DNA of 64,000 bases, taken from positions 63,916 through 127,915 of the forward strand of contig NW_003314328.1 of assembly GCF_000143415.4 (NCBI RefSeq). The letters run 5' to 3'. Position 1 is the first letter of the stretch, and the number at the start of each line of letters is the position of its first letter. Source of the DNA: Selaginella moellendorffii. Taxonomy: Eukaryota > Streptophyta > Lycopodiopsida > Selaginellales > Selaginellaceae. The notes beneath the pieces are model-generated. The model searched no databases, was not told the origin of the DNA, and saw nothing but the letters and a program-made list of their open reading frames with translations. A program made the position numbers and the translations under genes. Positions 43,108-53,126 of this stretch are shown one piece after another.

Positions 43108-45555
43108 CTATGGTCGAGCTCTAGCTCGGTCAGTGATCATCGGTTTCAAAGACGACTCAAATATGTTTGCGAGCAGCACATATGATGTCTCACGACCTGG
43201 ATCAAGTGCAAGAACTTGGCTAGTAACTTTAGCTCCCCTAGCAAGATCATTAAAGTTCTTGCAAGCTCCCAGCAAGCACGTCCACTCCATCCTATCGGGA
43301 TGGAAAGGCATGCTCGAGACAAGCTCCACAGCATCATTCAGATGCCCCGAGCGGCAGAGGACGCTTACGATACAGCAGTAGTGCTGCTTGCTGGGATTGA
43401 TGTGATAATCGAGCGTCATGGACAGGAAGCACGATTTGCTCTCTTCAATCCTTCCTAGGTAGCTACACGAGATCAAAGCTGAGACGAAACACGTCTCTTC
43501 CGGGACATGGATCATCTTCAAGCGATTTAATACATCCAAGCTTGTTGCATGGTTGCCACTGTTGGTGTAACCAGCGAGAAGAACACCCCATGACACTAAG
43601 TTCTCCTCCGGCAGTGTCTCAAACAGTGCTTCTCCAGCCAGCATATTCCCATTCTGAGTATATGCTCCCAGCATCACATTCCACGTGAAGGCGTTCCTTT
43701 GAGGCATGACGCTGAGCATCACGAGTGATTGATCAAGATGCCCATCTTGGGCATATGCAGATATCATCATCGTTCCCGAGGCAACATTTCTAAAAGGCAT
43801 TGAATCAAATACGTGTTTCGCTTTCTCCAAATCATGGAGCTTAATCCACACGGCGAGGATGAGATTCCACGAAAACTGATCTTTCTCTGGCATCAGATCA
43901 AAGATTTCTTCCGACTTCTTTAAATGACCACCTTGGACGAAAGCATCCATGCGTGAGTTCCAGCTTAGAACATCCCACTGAGGCATCTGTCCAAACATTC
44001 TCTCGGTTTTTTCAAAATCTCCAGTTTGAGAGTACGCAGCTAGAACCGCATTCCAAGACGTGAGATCCCTTCGTGGCATTTGCTGGAAGTTCTTTTCCAC
44101 CTCTAACACCTGGCCATGGCGAGAGTAGGCACGAAGGATGGCGTTCCAACACACTAAATCCCGTTCGCGCAACCTATCAAACAGTTTCTTTGCCTCGTCT
44201 AGCTCGCCGTTCTCGGCTAGAATGATCAACATGCACGTCCATGAAACAAGATCCCACTCCACCACCTTTTCAAACAATGTCTTAACGTCGTGCATGCGTC
44301 CTTGTTGGGCATAGAGTCCCAGCAGTGTCGTCAAGGACACCACGTCTTGCTGTGGCATCTCATCAAATACGTTTTTCGATTCCTCCAAATACCCGCTTTG
44401 TGCAAAACCAGAAAGCATAATGTTCCAGGTTACCAGGTCCCGCTTTGGAAAATCATCGAATAAGAGCTTTGCTTCTTTGACATACCCAAAGTGGGCATAT
44501 CCCGCAAGCATTGCGTTCCAAGACACCACATTTCTCTTCGGCATCTCTTTGAAGATGCTCTCTGCTTCAAAAGTATACCCGTTTTGGGCATATGCCGTGA
44601 GAAGCGTGTTCCACGAGATCAAGTTTACTGACTGGTTCTCATCAAAAACTTTCCTGGCTTCATCTACATGACCGCTTCGCGCATACACACGAGTCATAGC
44701 GTTCATGGAAGCAGAATTATACTCTGGCATGAAGGCAAAAGTCTTTTCCACAGATTCTATATCCCCAGCCTCGGCATTTAGCGAAAGCAGCGTCGTGTAA
44801 GACACCACGTCTCGAGAAGGCATCGCAGTAAAAAACTCCCTGGCCTCTTCAACATGCCCATTAGTAGCATAAATATCTAGCATTGCGTTCCAAGAGATTT
44901 GATCATACTCCGGCATTTCATGCAAGAAAACATGAACTCCATCCTTCAGATCTTTGCTCGCAGCCAGCAACGAGTTCCAGGCGACTAAATCCCGCAGAGG
45001 CATTGCCAAAAAGACCGCCTTAGCGTTTTCCAGATGCCTCGCTCGGGCATATACCGCAAGAAAAGAGTTCCAAGACACCAAGTTCTTCTCTTTCATTTCA
45101 TCAAAGATTCCCTTCGCATGGTCCGTAGTTTCCGCTTGCGTAGAGACAGCAATCATTGTGTTCCACGACACAAGATCTCTTCCGGGCATTTTTTCAAAGA
45201 TCTCCCGACACACCGACAGTTGCCCCGAGCGGGCATATGCCGAAAAGATCGTGTTCCACGACACCATGTCCTTGGCCGCGCTGGGCATGCCATCGAAAAC
45301 ATCTCGTGCGCCCTCCAAATCGCGATTCTTGCAATGAGAACCAAGCAAGAGATTCCAAGTGAAGGAATCCCAAACCGGCATGGATCGAAAGGCGCTGCTG
45401 GCATCGCCGGGACTGCCGCAGCGTCCATACATCTCGACGATCTTGTTGCCGAGGAAGATATCCCCAGATCGCAGCGAGCGGTCGACGCTGGCGTGGAGAT
45501 CTCTTGCGCGATCGAGCGAGGCACAGCCTTGGATCTCCCGCAAGTAGCCATCCAT
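43108..45555 (-). CDS. PPR-y, intact in module copy B
   Basis: 815 codons without introns, from ATG 45555 (MDGYLREIQGCASLDRARDL) to a stop at 43108. A pre-repeat 'ASLDRARDLHASV' and 'GNKIVEMYGRCG' are followed by about 21-22 PPR units. The E-like tail reads 'MPFHPDRMEWTCLLGACKNF' and 'VLALDPGRETSYVLLANIF'; there is no DYW domain. This is the only undamaged PPR-y; copies A and C are broken. It is transcribed divergently from the PPR-z fragment, 138 bp away. Confidence 0.9.
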   Translation of the reverse strand: MDGYLREIQGCASLDRARDLHASVDRSLRSGDIFLGNKIVEMYGRCGSPGDASSAFRSMPVWDSFTWNLLLGSHCKNRDLEGARDVFDGMPSAAKDMVSWNTIFSAYARSGQLSVCREIFEKMPGRDLVSWNTMIAVSTQAETTDHAKGIFDEMKEKNLVSWNSFLAVYARARHLENAKAVFLAMPLRDLVAWNSLLAASKDLKDGVHVFLHEMPEYDQISWNAMLDIYATNGHVEEAREFFTAMPSRDVVSYTTLLSLNAEAGDIESVEKTFAFMPEYNSASMNAMTRVYARSGHVDEARKVFDENQSVNLISWNTLLTAYAQNGYTFEAESIFKEMPKRNVVSWNAMLAGYAHFGYVKEAKLLFDDFPKRDLVTWNIMLSGFAQSGYLEESKNVFDEMPQQDVVSLTTLLGLYAQQGRMHDVKTLFEKVVEWDLVSWTCMLIILAENGELDEAKKLFDRLRERDLVCWNAILRAYSRHGQVLEVEKNFQQMPRRDLTSWNAVLAAYSQTGDFEKTERMFGQMPQWDVLSWNSRMDAFVQGGHLKKSEEIFDLMPEKDQFSWNLILAVWIKLHDLEKAKHVFDSMPFRNVASGTMMISAYAQDGHLDQSLVMLSVMPQRNAFTWNVMLGAYTQNGNMLAGEALFETLPEENLVSWGVLLAGYTNSGNHATSLDVLNRLKMIHVPEETCFVSALISCSYLGRIEESKSCFLSMTLDYHINPSKQHYCCIVSVLCRSGHLNDAVELVSSMPFHPDRMEWTCLLGACKNFNDLARGAKVTSQVLALDPGRETSYVLLANIFESSLKPMITDRARARP

Positions 45556-45693
45556 GGATCACTTGTCATAGTTTGACAATGGAAGCTATGTTCTTGGCAA
45601 ATCCAGCCATCGCTCGACGCTGGCATGGAGATCTTCCGTACGATCAAGCATGTCTAGTGCAATCCCTAGCGCTCTCATGGATCACTGAGGGCG
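45556..45693. promoter_or_regulatory. Short divergent intergenic region, PPR-y / PPR-z (copy B)
   Basis: Only 138 bp separate the start codons of the minus-strand PPR-y and plus-strand PPR-z. The interval, conserved in copy C, itself contains a reverse-oriented echo of PPR-y 5' sequence ('atccagccatcgctcgacgctggc' near 45601-45624 resembles 'gcgagcggtcgacgctggc' near 45475-45493). No clear TATA box is visible. Confidence 0.4.
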
Positions 45694-46465
45694 ATGCTCA
45701 AGAGCGATGAGCACGTCTTGAGCCGGCGCTGCCTGGATCGAATCGACGAGGACATCCAGCGCCTCGATTCCAGCAGCGACAGGGGGGTGTGCGCCTGGAT
45801 CGTCAAGCGCTGCAGCAATGCCAGGGCGATCGAGCAGGGGCGCCGGATTCACGCCCACATCACCTCCTCCTCGTCCATGATCAACACGCATTCCTCCAGC
45901 GACACATTCCTTCTCAATCTCCTGGTGGAGATGTATGGCAAGTGCTCCAGCCTCGAGGAAGCGCGCCTGGTCTTCGATGGGATCGCGCATCGCAACGTCT
46001 TTAGCTGGACGATCATGCTCGCAGCATATGCCCGGAACGGGCATCTGGCGCAAGCGATCAGTCTCCTGCGAAGAATGGATCACGAGGGCGTCAATCTGAA
46101 TGGATCCACTTTCATCGCCATCGCTGCGGCTGGCACCAGGGATCTCCCCCTCCTCCGCTTGATCCACGCCAGGGCCACCGCCACCAGCACCCGTGATCTT
46201 GTCCTCGACAACGTGATGCTCGATTCCTTCGCGCGATTGGGCGCGCTGGAGCTGGCGCAATCCATCTTCGATGCCATGGAGGAGAAGACCCTCATCTCCT
46301 GGAATGCGATGATCGGCGCTTACGCCTGGCTCAGGCACAAGGATTTGGTGCTGTTCCTCTTTCGCACGATGGATCTGGATGGCGTCCAGCACAACAGGAT
46401 CACATTTTTCAACGTGATCGCCGGCATCCAGTCAATCGATCGCAGCAAATTTGTCCAGGAGCAGC
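45694..46465 (+). pseudogene. PPR-z, module copy B, truncated
   Basis: Starts at ATG 45694 (MLKSDEHVLSRRC) and matches the intact PPR-z of copy C through about 257 codons, to 'DRSKFVQE'. The homology then stops at the LTR-like repeat at 46466, whose first bases supply a stop codon. Only the first six or seven PPR units remain. Confidence 0.85.
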
Positions 46466-46996
46466 TATAGAGGGTTCCAAATGTATAGTAGGGATAGTGG
46501 ATAGGTTGGGCATGGCCGACCAACTTGAGGCATAGTCTAACTCCTATTTGCATGTCTGTCTTTGTTTTGAGTCCGGCTTGTGTCTAAGCTTAAGTTCCAC
46601 ACCATACTAGTTGGTGAAGTACCTATGTCCTTGCGTTAGCTAGTATACCGAAAAAGCGCCAGATTTTGTTTAACTCCGTTTTGTGTGTTAGTCCTGGCAG
46701 TGGGATATTAATTGCTCTAAGACTGTTCTAAGTTGCTCCGTGCTCCTGTCCTTTCGTTCCTTGGGTTGTATGCTTAAGGGTTGCTCCATGGTTTGGTTCT
46801 GTCACTCCTTAGCTCTCCATGTTTAGGGGTTTGGCTACGTACCTTTGTTCAATGGCCTAAGGCCTTGAAACTCAAGTTCCGCACCACCGTCCTTGGACAT
46901 GTGTCATGTGGCATAAAGAGGGTTTAGGTTCTACTTTGTGCTGTTATCCTATGGTAAATCACCATAGGATAAAAGGTCAAAACCATATGTGTTACA
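46466..46996 (-). repeat. LTR-like repeat, 531 bp, right of module copy B
   Basis: Inverted counterpart of 38588-39119, with the same internal 12-bp hairpin. It starts exactly where PPR-z homology ends. Flanks (gcagc, gacaa) do not form a target duplication, so the junction looks like a rearrangement rather than a simple insertion. Confidence 0.6.
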
Positions 46997-47249
46997 GACA
47001 AAGAGGATTTTAACACTAACAAAGTAAAGTATGAAAACTCAAAGGCCCCAAATCAGCGTCAATCCCTAAATCACAAAATACAATTGGATGCATTACAAGT
47101 TGCATTTTCTCGGATTTCCTTTGTAGGAAAAGTAAACTTTTGTATTTATGTGAATCAATATTGAATCAATCTAATAAATTGTATCCTCATCCATTTCTTG
47201 TTTAGATAGCTTCTAGGATGTTATTCCAACAAGTATAGACCTCTAAAAA

Positions 47250-47461
47250 TGTTAAGTGCCAGCTTTAACCATTGGTCAAAAGGAGGCTCAAGGGTATATT
47301 AAGGCATGGGCTTAACCTACCCTAGTGCTCACAATGGAGTGGTGGCGCAGTGGAGTTTTTGAGGTAGCTTAGGGGTGGTTGGGTGGTGAGGAACTTCAAA
47401 AGGTGGCATAGCATAGTCTAAGGCAATTAAATCATTGTTTTTTTTGCACTGGATCATAACA
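47250..47461 (+). repeat. 5' LTR of the gypsy element
   Basis: 212 bp, TG...CA ends. It aligns along its length with 51577-51810 ('gcatagtctaaggcaatta', 'gcactggatcataaca'). Confidence 0.75.
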
Positions 47462-50339
47462 CTGGTATTAGAGGAGTTGGTTGCAATGGCCAACCAAGCT
47501 AAATGCTGGAATCTTATTGTTAATGGTGGTGCCAAAAATGGTGTTGACAGAGCTGTAGAGATTTAAATTCAAGATATTGTTCATGAGTTGCAAGCCCTTA
47601 ATCAAAATTAGCAAGAGGTGCAAGATGAGATGCATGGCATAATGAATACCATGTGTGAGTGTGTTGAGGCACTCGAGGCTGAATGTGGTAGCACTCTAAG
47701 TAAACCTTCCTTGGTAGATCGACTCAAGATTCTAACTTTTTCCGGTGATGGTGGTGTGGACGAGTGTCTCGCTTGGCTAGCCAATGTGAAGAAGTTCTTG
47801 GCTGCTAGGGGAACTCCAGATGTAGAGGCTTTAGTGGCTATTTCGATGGTGTTGATGCGGGTCTTCGATGGTGGAATTGGCTTGAGGAGTCTCGTGTTGT
47901 AGATAAGAAACCACTAGTATCTACTATGGATGACTTTGAGTTTGCTTTTCATTTACGTTTTGCCCCTCACTATGACATAGAAAATGCTTGCACAAAACTT
48001 CAACATTTTTAGCAAGGGAAAATGATGCTTGGGGACTATATTGAGAAGCTTATTCACTTGATTAGCCAGATCAAAACAACTCTTACTTCATTGATGGCCT
48101 TCATAGTGAGAGCATGCGGCAACACTTGTGTCATTCTCAGTCTCTAAAGAATTTGGAGGAGCTTTTTGACGTGGCTTGTCGACTTGACAATGACAAGCAC
48201 AAGTCTTGCAAGCGTTTGCAGAGTCCTTCTGTCGAGAATTGTCATGATGATTGCTGTGGATACAAGGATGGAAACAAGTATCACAAGCTAAAGTTTGTGG
48301 TGACTACTTTAGATGCAAAAGGGTCAAAGAAGCAAAAGTTCTTTGTGAAGAATTACAAATAGGGTTGTCATAATTGCAGCAAGCTTAAACACTACAAGGC
48401 TGATTGTCCACAGTTGAAGAACGAGCAGCAAGGCAAGAAGAATAGTCAATCTTCTACTGACAGTAAGTTAAATACTACAAAGTTGCAAACTTTGCAGCGT
48501 GAGGATGACAGGAACAACCATTCTGGTTGGAGGAAGAGGCTTTCAATCGTTCCTTGTCAACTTAATTGTGTGTGGAACATGATGGAGCTCGAGGATACTC
48601 GTGAATTAGTTTTAATGCTGGAGGGCGTGTTCTGTAGTAGTCTAGTGCGGATTTTACTGGATAGTGGGAGCAATGACAACTTTATTTCGGCAAAGTTTGT
48701 TGCGGAGTATAGCTTGGTCACACAAGGAGTTCTTCTATACATGATGAAAGGTGCAACTACCTTTGCTTAGCATTTTGATGCTTGTGTAAAGGGGCTAAAA
48801 GTGTTGGTTGGCAAAACCACACTTATAGAGACTTTTTATCTCATGGATATCCATTGTGTGGATCTCATTTTTGGGATGCCGTTGTTGGTAAAAGTGGATC
48901 CAGAGATAAAGTGGAGTATTAAGCATGTGTCACTGGAGTATAGTGGCATTAAAGATGTGTGGTTTTGAGAGGGAGTTCAACATCCAGTTGTTATGCTCTC
49001 TGCTATATTTTTTAAGTAGGCTTGTCATAATGGAAAAACACTTTCAAGTTACTTGCTGTTTGTTCATGACTTGGGGGACCAAGTCATGTGTGGGGGAGAA
49101 GCAGTAGTATGGGATATACTCAATGAGTTTTCTGATGTCTTTTCATCTAAACCTCCTCATAAGTTACCTCCATTACAAAGTGTGGAGCATAGGATTATGT
49201 TGGAGTCAGGGATGTGGCCAATTTATTGATGTCCATTTCAATTAAGTTATGGAGAGGAGCAAGAGGTTCAACGACAAGTCAAAGAGTTACCTAAGTTTGG
49301 ATTTATTCAATCAAGTAAGTCTCCATTTGGTGCTCCGGTCTTGCTTGTAAAGAAGAAGGACGGTTTAATGCGGATGTGTATTGATTACCGTGCCTTGAAC
49401 AAAAAAACAATGAAAGATAAGATGCCGATGCTGCGTGCGGATGATATTTTATACAAACTTAGTGAAGCACGAGTGTTTACCAAGATTGATATGAAGAGTG
49501 GATATCATCAGATTGCAATGGATGATACATCTATCTCCAAGACAGCATTCAACACAAGCTTCGGGCATTTTGAGTTTATAGTTATGCCATTTGGTTTGAC
49601 AAGTGCACTAGCCACTCGGTTGATAACGAAGGTATTTAGGCATTATCTTCATGAGTTTGTGGAGATTTTTTTGGACGATATTCTTGTTTTCAGCAAGAAT
49701 ATGGAGGAGCATAAAGTGCATTTGCGCAAGGTTCTTTTGTTACTCCGTGACAACAAACTTTATGTGAAAAAGAGCAAATGCGAGTTTGCAAAATCGGAGG
49801 TGGAATATTTAGGCCATATTGTGGCATCTAAGGGTGTCAAAATGGATCCAATATAAGTTGAATAAATGCAATTTTTTATTAGAGGAATATAAAGGTTGAT
49901 ATCCTTGAGTATTGTAAATCATGTGACCTCTGTCAATGGGTTAAGGTGCCACAAGAAAAACCAAGGGGACTTTTGCAACGTTTACCTATTCCTTAGAGCC
50001 ATTGGTGTAGTATTTATATGGATTTCATCACTTGTTTGCCACACACATAGAGGCAAAAGGAGCAAGAATGGGTTATAATGGATCGATTGACGAAATATGT
50101 GCGGTTGTTGGCTTTTCGGAAGACTGTCATTGCCTCAAACTTAGTTGCAGTCTACTTGGAAAAGGTTTTTTCCTGATTTTGGTTTACTGAAGGACATCAT
50201 TAGTGATCAAAATTCAAAGTTCACAAGTGGATTTTGGAAAAGCTTTGTGAAGGCTATATAAGTGACTTTGAAACTCTTGAGTGAAAATCACCCTCAGACG
50301 GATGGGCAAACTAAGCTTGTGGTCTAGGTGGTGGAGGAT

Positions 50340-50630
50340 TGTTAGGCACCAAGTTATGATAATAGGATAAAGAAAGGGCCCTACAATCAAATGATAACCC
50401 CTTTAGCCAATTGGCTTAGAGTGTAAGGGATAGGATCCTAATATTGGTATCGAAGCCCAATTCGATTCTTGTGACTAACAAGTGGGGCAAGAATATTCTA
50501 TGGGAATATTCAATATAGTGGATCTAGAGGGAGAACCAAGGTTTGGTAGACCCTAAAAGAAGGACCATGGTGACTAAAGGGTAACTTAAGTATGATTGCC
50601 CCTTTAGCTAGTTGGCTTATGCTTTATTTC
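50340..50630 (+). mobile_element. TRIM copy inserted in the gypsy element, 3' truncated
   Basis: The 104-bp LTR at 50340-50443 (TGTTAGGCACC...CCTAATA) is followed directly by TTGGTATCGAAGCCC (50444-50458), a tRNA-Met primer site. Internal sequence matches the complete TRIM at 56134-56520. Only a fragment of the second LTR remains (about 50602-50630). It splits the integrase region, between the two 'GTGGTGGAGGAT' sequences at about 50328 and 50890. Confidence 0.65.
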
Positions 50631-51576
50631 GTGTTTGTTATGTGATGCCATTACAAACATAGTTTTGTTATCATTTGAGTAAGGTGGTTAGTGAGTTTGG
50701 GCAATTGGTTAAGCATGCTCAAGTTTAGAATGTTGAGGTGGCTTTTTTGTGTGACCAGATAGAAGCCCCTTTCTTATTGGTAGATGGGATTCTCTATTAC
50801 AATGACTATATATATTTGTCACAGGTGGATGCATTAACTACTCAAGTTTTATTCCACTATCATGATCGTTTGGAAAAATCAAATCAGGTGGTGGAGGATA
50901 TATTACGTTGTAGCGTTGGTCAAAGGCAAGGATAGTGGGATTTATATCTTCCATTGGTGCAATTTGCTTATAACAATAGCCAACACAGTGGAACAAGTTA
51001 AATCTTTATTTTACCATGTTTGGAAGGCATCCCCGAACAATGGTGGAGTTAGGATTGCATTTGAGTAAGGATGTTCAAGATAAACTTGACTTTGAGGCGA
51101 TTGATCTAGCCACAAAACTTGATGAGATTTAAGTGGTGTGTAAATGGAATTTGCAAATAACTTAGGATAAAGCAAAGAAGTTTGCTAATGAGCATCGTCA
51201 ATTCCGGGAATATAAGGTGGGTGATCTTGTCTTTGTGTGAATAATCTTTCTGTCAAGTGAGTGGTAGAACACCTTAGTGCCTTTATGGACAGGGAAGAGT
51301 GACAAACTTTCTCATTAATATGCTAGTCCATATAAAGTGCTAGAGCACATTAGTAAAGCGGCTTATCAAGTGTGGCTACTAGCTAGGGTGAAAATTCATT
51401 TAATATTTTATGTCAGCCAGTTGAAAGGTGTACTATTGTAGAGTGATAGGCCCAATGCTTCCTTGATATATACAGCTGTGGAAGATGGATAAGGAGCTTG
51501 AGCAAGGTTCCTCAGAAAAGGTGATCACTGTTACAACTCGTCCTTGGGACAAGGACTTTGTTAGGGGGGAAAGAAT

Positions 51577-51810
51577 TGTTAGGCACCAGCTTTGACCATG
51601 TGGTCAACATTGGTCAAAGGGAGACTCAAAGGTATATTAAGGCATGTTAAGGTAAGGGGCTTAACTTACCCTAAGGCTCATAATGGAGCAGTAACATAGT
51701 GGAGCTTTTGAAGTAGTTTAGGGGTGGTTGGGTGGTAGGAACTTTAAGAAGTGGTATAGCATAGTCTAGGGTGACTAGATTTCTGTCTTTTTTTGTGCCG
51801 GATCATAATA
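51577..51810 (+). repeat. 3' LTR of the gypsy element
   Basis: 234 bp from TGTTAGGCACC to GGATCATAATA, preceded by the polypurine tract. Many differences from the 5' LTR indicate an old insertion. Confidence 0.75.
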
Positions 51811-52287
51811 AGAAATTTGTTTGCAATTATGAAGCTATGGAATTTTGCAAGCCATTTTGAGTTAATCTCTAGAAGAGTCAACAAAAGGAGGCTGCTTCTT
51901 TGCCAAGATTATTTTTAAAAAAAAACTGTAAGAAAAGAAAGATCCAGACAATCTAAAAGTTAAATCTAAACCAAAAACACAAATCTGAACATTCTACAGG
52001 GATAATCAAAATTACCCTTTACTTCCACCAATATGAATGAATGGAAATATAAAAATGTGCATATTTACCTTATAATTTATTATTTCTTGCAATCACTCCC
52101 ACATAGTGGGAGAAAACTCTAGATCAAACTCCATGCATGTGATGAGCTTCTCAATAGTAAAGATTGTCCATATTGTGAACACCTAGACTAAAGCATCACA
52201 AGCTAGACCTCTAAGTAAAACTTATCATTTCTAAAATGCCTCCATTGTCATCAAGTGTTGAAAGCCAATGCGTACCAAGTCTGCCAC
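51811..52287. other. AT-rich spacer, no gene seen
   Basis: Sequence downstream of the gypsy element with no frame or motif that I can assign. Confidence 0.5.
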
Positions 52288-52497
52288 CAAAGATCTAGTT
52301 GCCCTAGACTATGCTACACCACCTCTTGAGGTTCCTCACCACCCAACCACCCCCGAGCTACCTCAAAAGCTCCACTGCACCGCCGCTCCACTGTGAGCCC
52401 TAGGGTAGGTTAAGTCCTTTACCCTAACATGCCTTAATATACCCTTGAGCTTCCCTTTGACCGACGTTGACCACGTAGTCAAAGCTGGCGCCTAACA
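52288..52497 (-). repeat. Gypsy LTR in reverse orientation, 3'-truncated
   Basis: Reverse complement of the LTR family at 47250 and 51577; starts TGTTAGGCGCC at 52497 on the minus strand. The outer end (the CATAACA terminus) is missing. The internal polypurine tract and 'gggacaaggactttgttgg' lie just to its right, also reversed. Confidence 0.75.
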
Positions 52498-52528
52498 ATT
52501 CTTCCCCCCCAACAAAGTCCTTGTCCCA

Positions 52529-52882
52529 ATGCCTACTTGATGTATACAGCTCTGGAACATGGACTACGAGCTCGAGCAGGATTCCCCAAAAAGGGTGATC
52601 ACCGATACAACTCATCCTTGGGACAAGGACTTTGTTGGGGGGGAAGAATTGTTAGGCGCCAGCTTTGACTATGTGGTTAACGTTGGTCAAAGGGAGGCTC
52701 AAGGGTATATTAAGGCATGTTAGGGTAAGGGACTTAGCCTACCCTAGGGCTCACAGGGGAGTGGCGGCGCAGTGAAGCTTTTGAGGTAGCTCGGGGGTGG
52801 TTGGGTGGTGAGGAACCTCAAGAGGTGGTGTAGCATAGTCTAGGGCAACTAGGTCTTTGTCTTTTTGCGCCGGATCATAACA
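52529..52882 (+). mobile_element. 3' end of a second gypsy copy with full LTR
   Basis: 52529-52649 matches the last internal 120 bp of the element at 47250-51810, including the purine tract. The LTR itself is 52650-52882 (TGTTAGGCGCC...GGATCATAACA). With the reversed LTR at 52288-52497 it makes a near-palindrome with arms of about 235 bp and a spacer of about 90 bp. Confidence 0.7.
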
Positions 52883-53126
52883 TTTGCTACTATGCAAACC
52901 TCCATTGCGCGTTGTTGGCAGCATATTCAATGTATGGGTCATCCAAATGCATGTATGACTACATCCATAGGTCATCCATGAAGTGCATGGTTGGTCCCAT
53001 AGATGGTCATCATATGGCCTTGTGAGGTGATGTGGAAATTGTTCACAACCAACCATTGGCCTAAAGTATTGGCTAACACCATGGCCAGTGTTCCACTTAT
53101 TCACTTCAATGGATGAAGAACTACTG

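Larger units (their letters stand above)
47250..51810 (+). mobile_element. Decayed Ty3/gypsy LTR retrotransposon
   Basis: The 5' LTR is 47250-47461 (TGTTAAG...CATAACA), followed at once by a tRNA-Met primer site (CTGGTATTAGAGGAG). Gag-like frames start near 47618, with a CCHC zinc knuckle ('CHNCSKLKHYKADC') near 48368-48409. An aspartic protease 'LLDSGSNDNF' lies near 48655. Reverse transcriptase is in one open piece, 49341-49856 ('YRALNKKT', 'DMKSGYHQI', 'FLDDILVFS'). Broken integrase sequence follows: 'CDLCQ', 'DFITCLP', 'SDQNSKFTSGFW', 'NHPQTDGQT' and, out of order, 'LLVDGILYYNDYIYL'. RNase H seems deleted. A purine-rich tract (GGGGGGAAAGAA) precedes the 3' LTR. Stops and frameshifts in every domain rule out autonomy. 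Confidence 0.85.
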
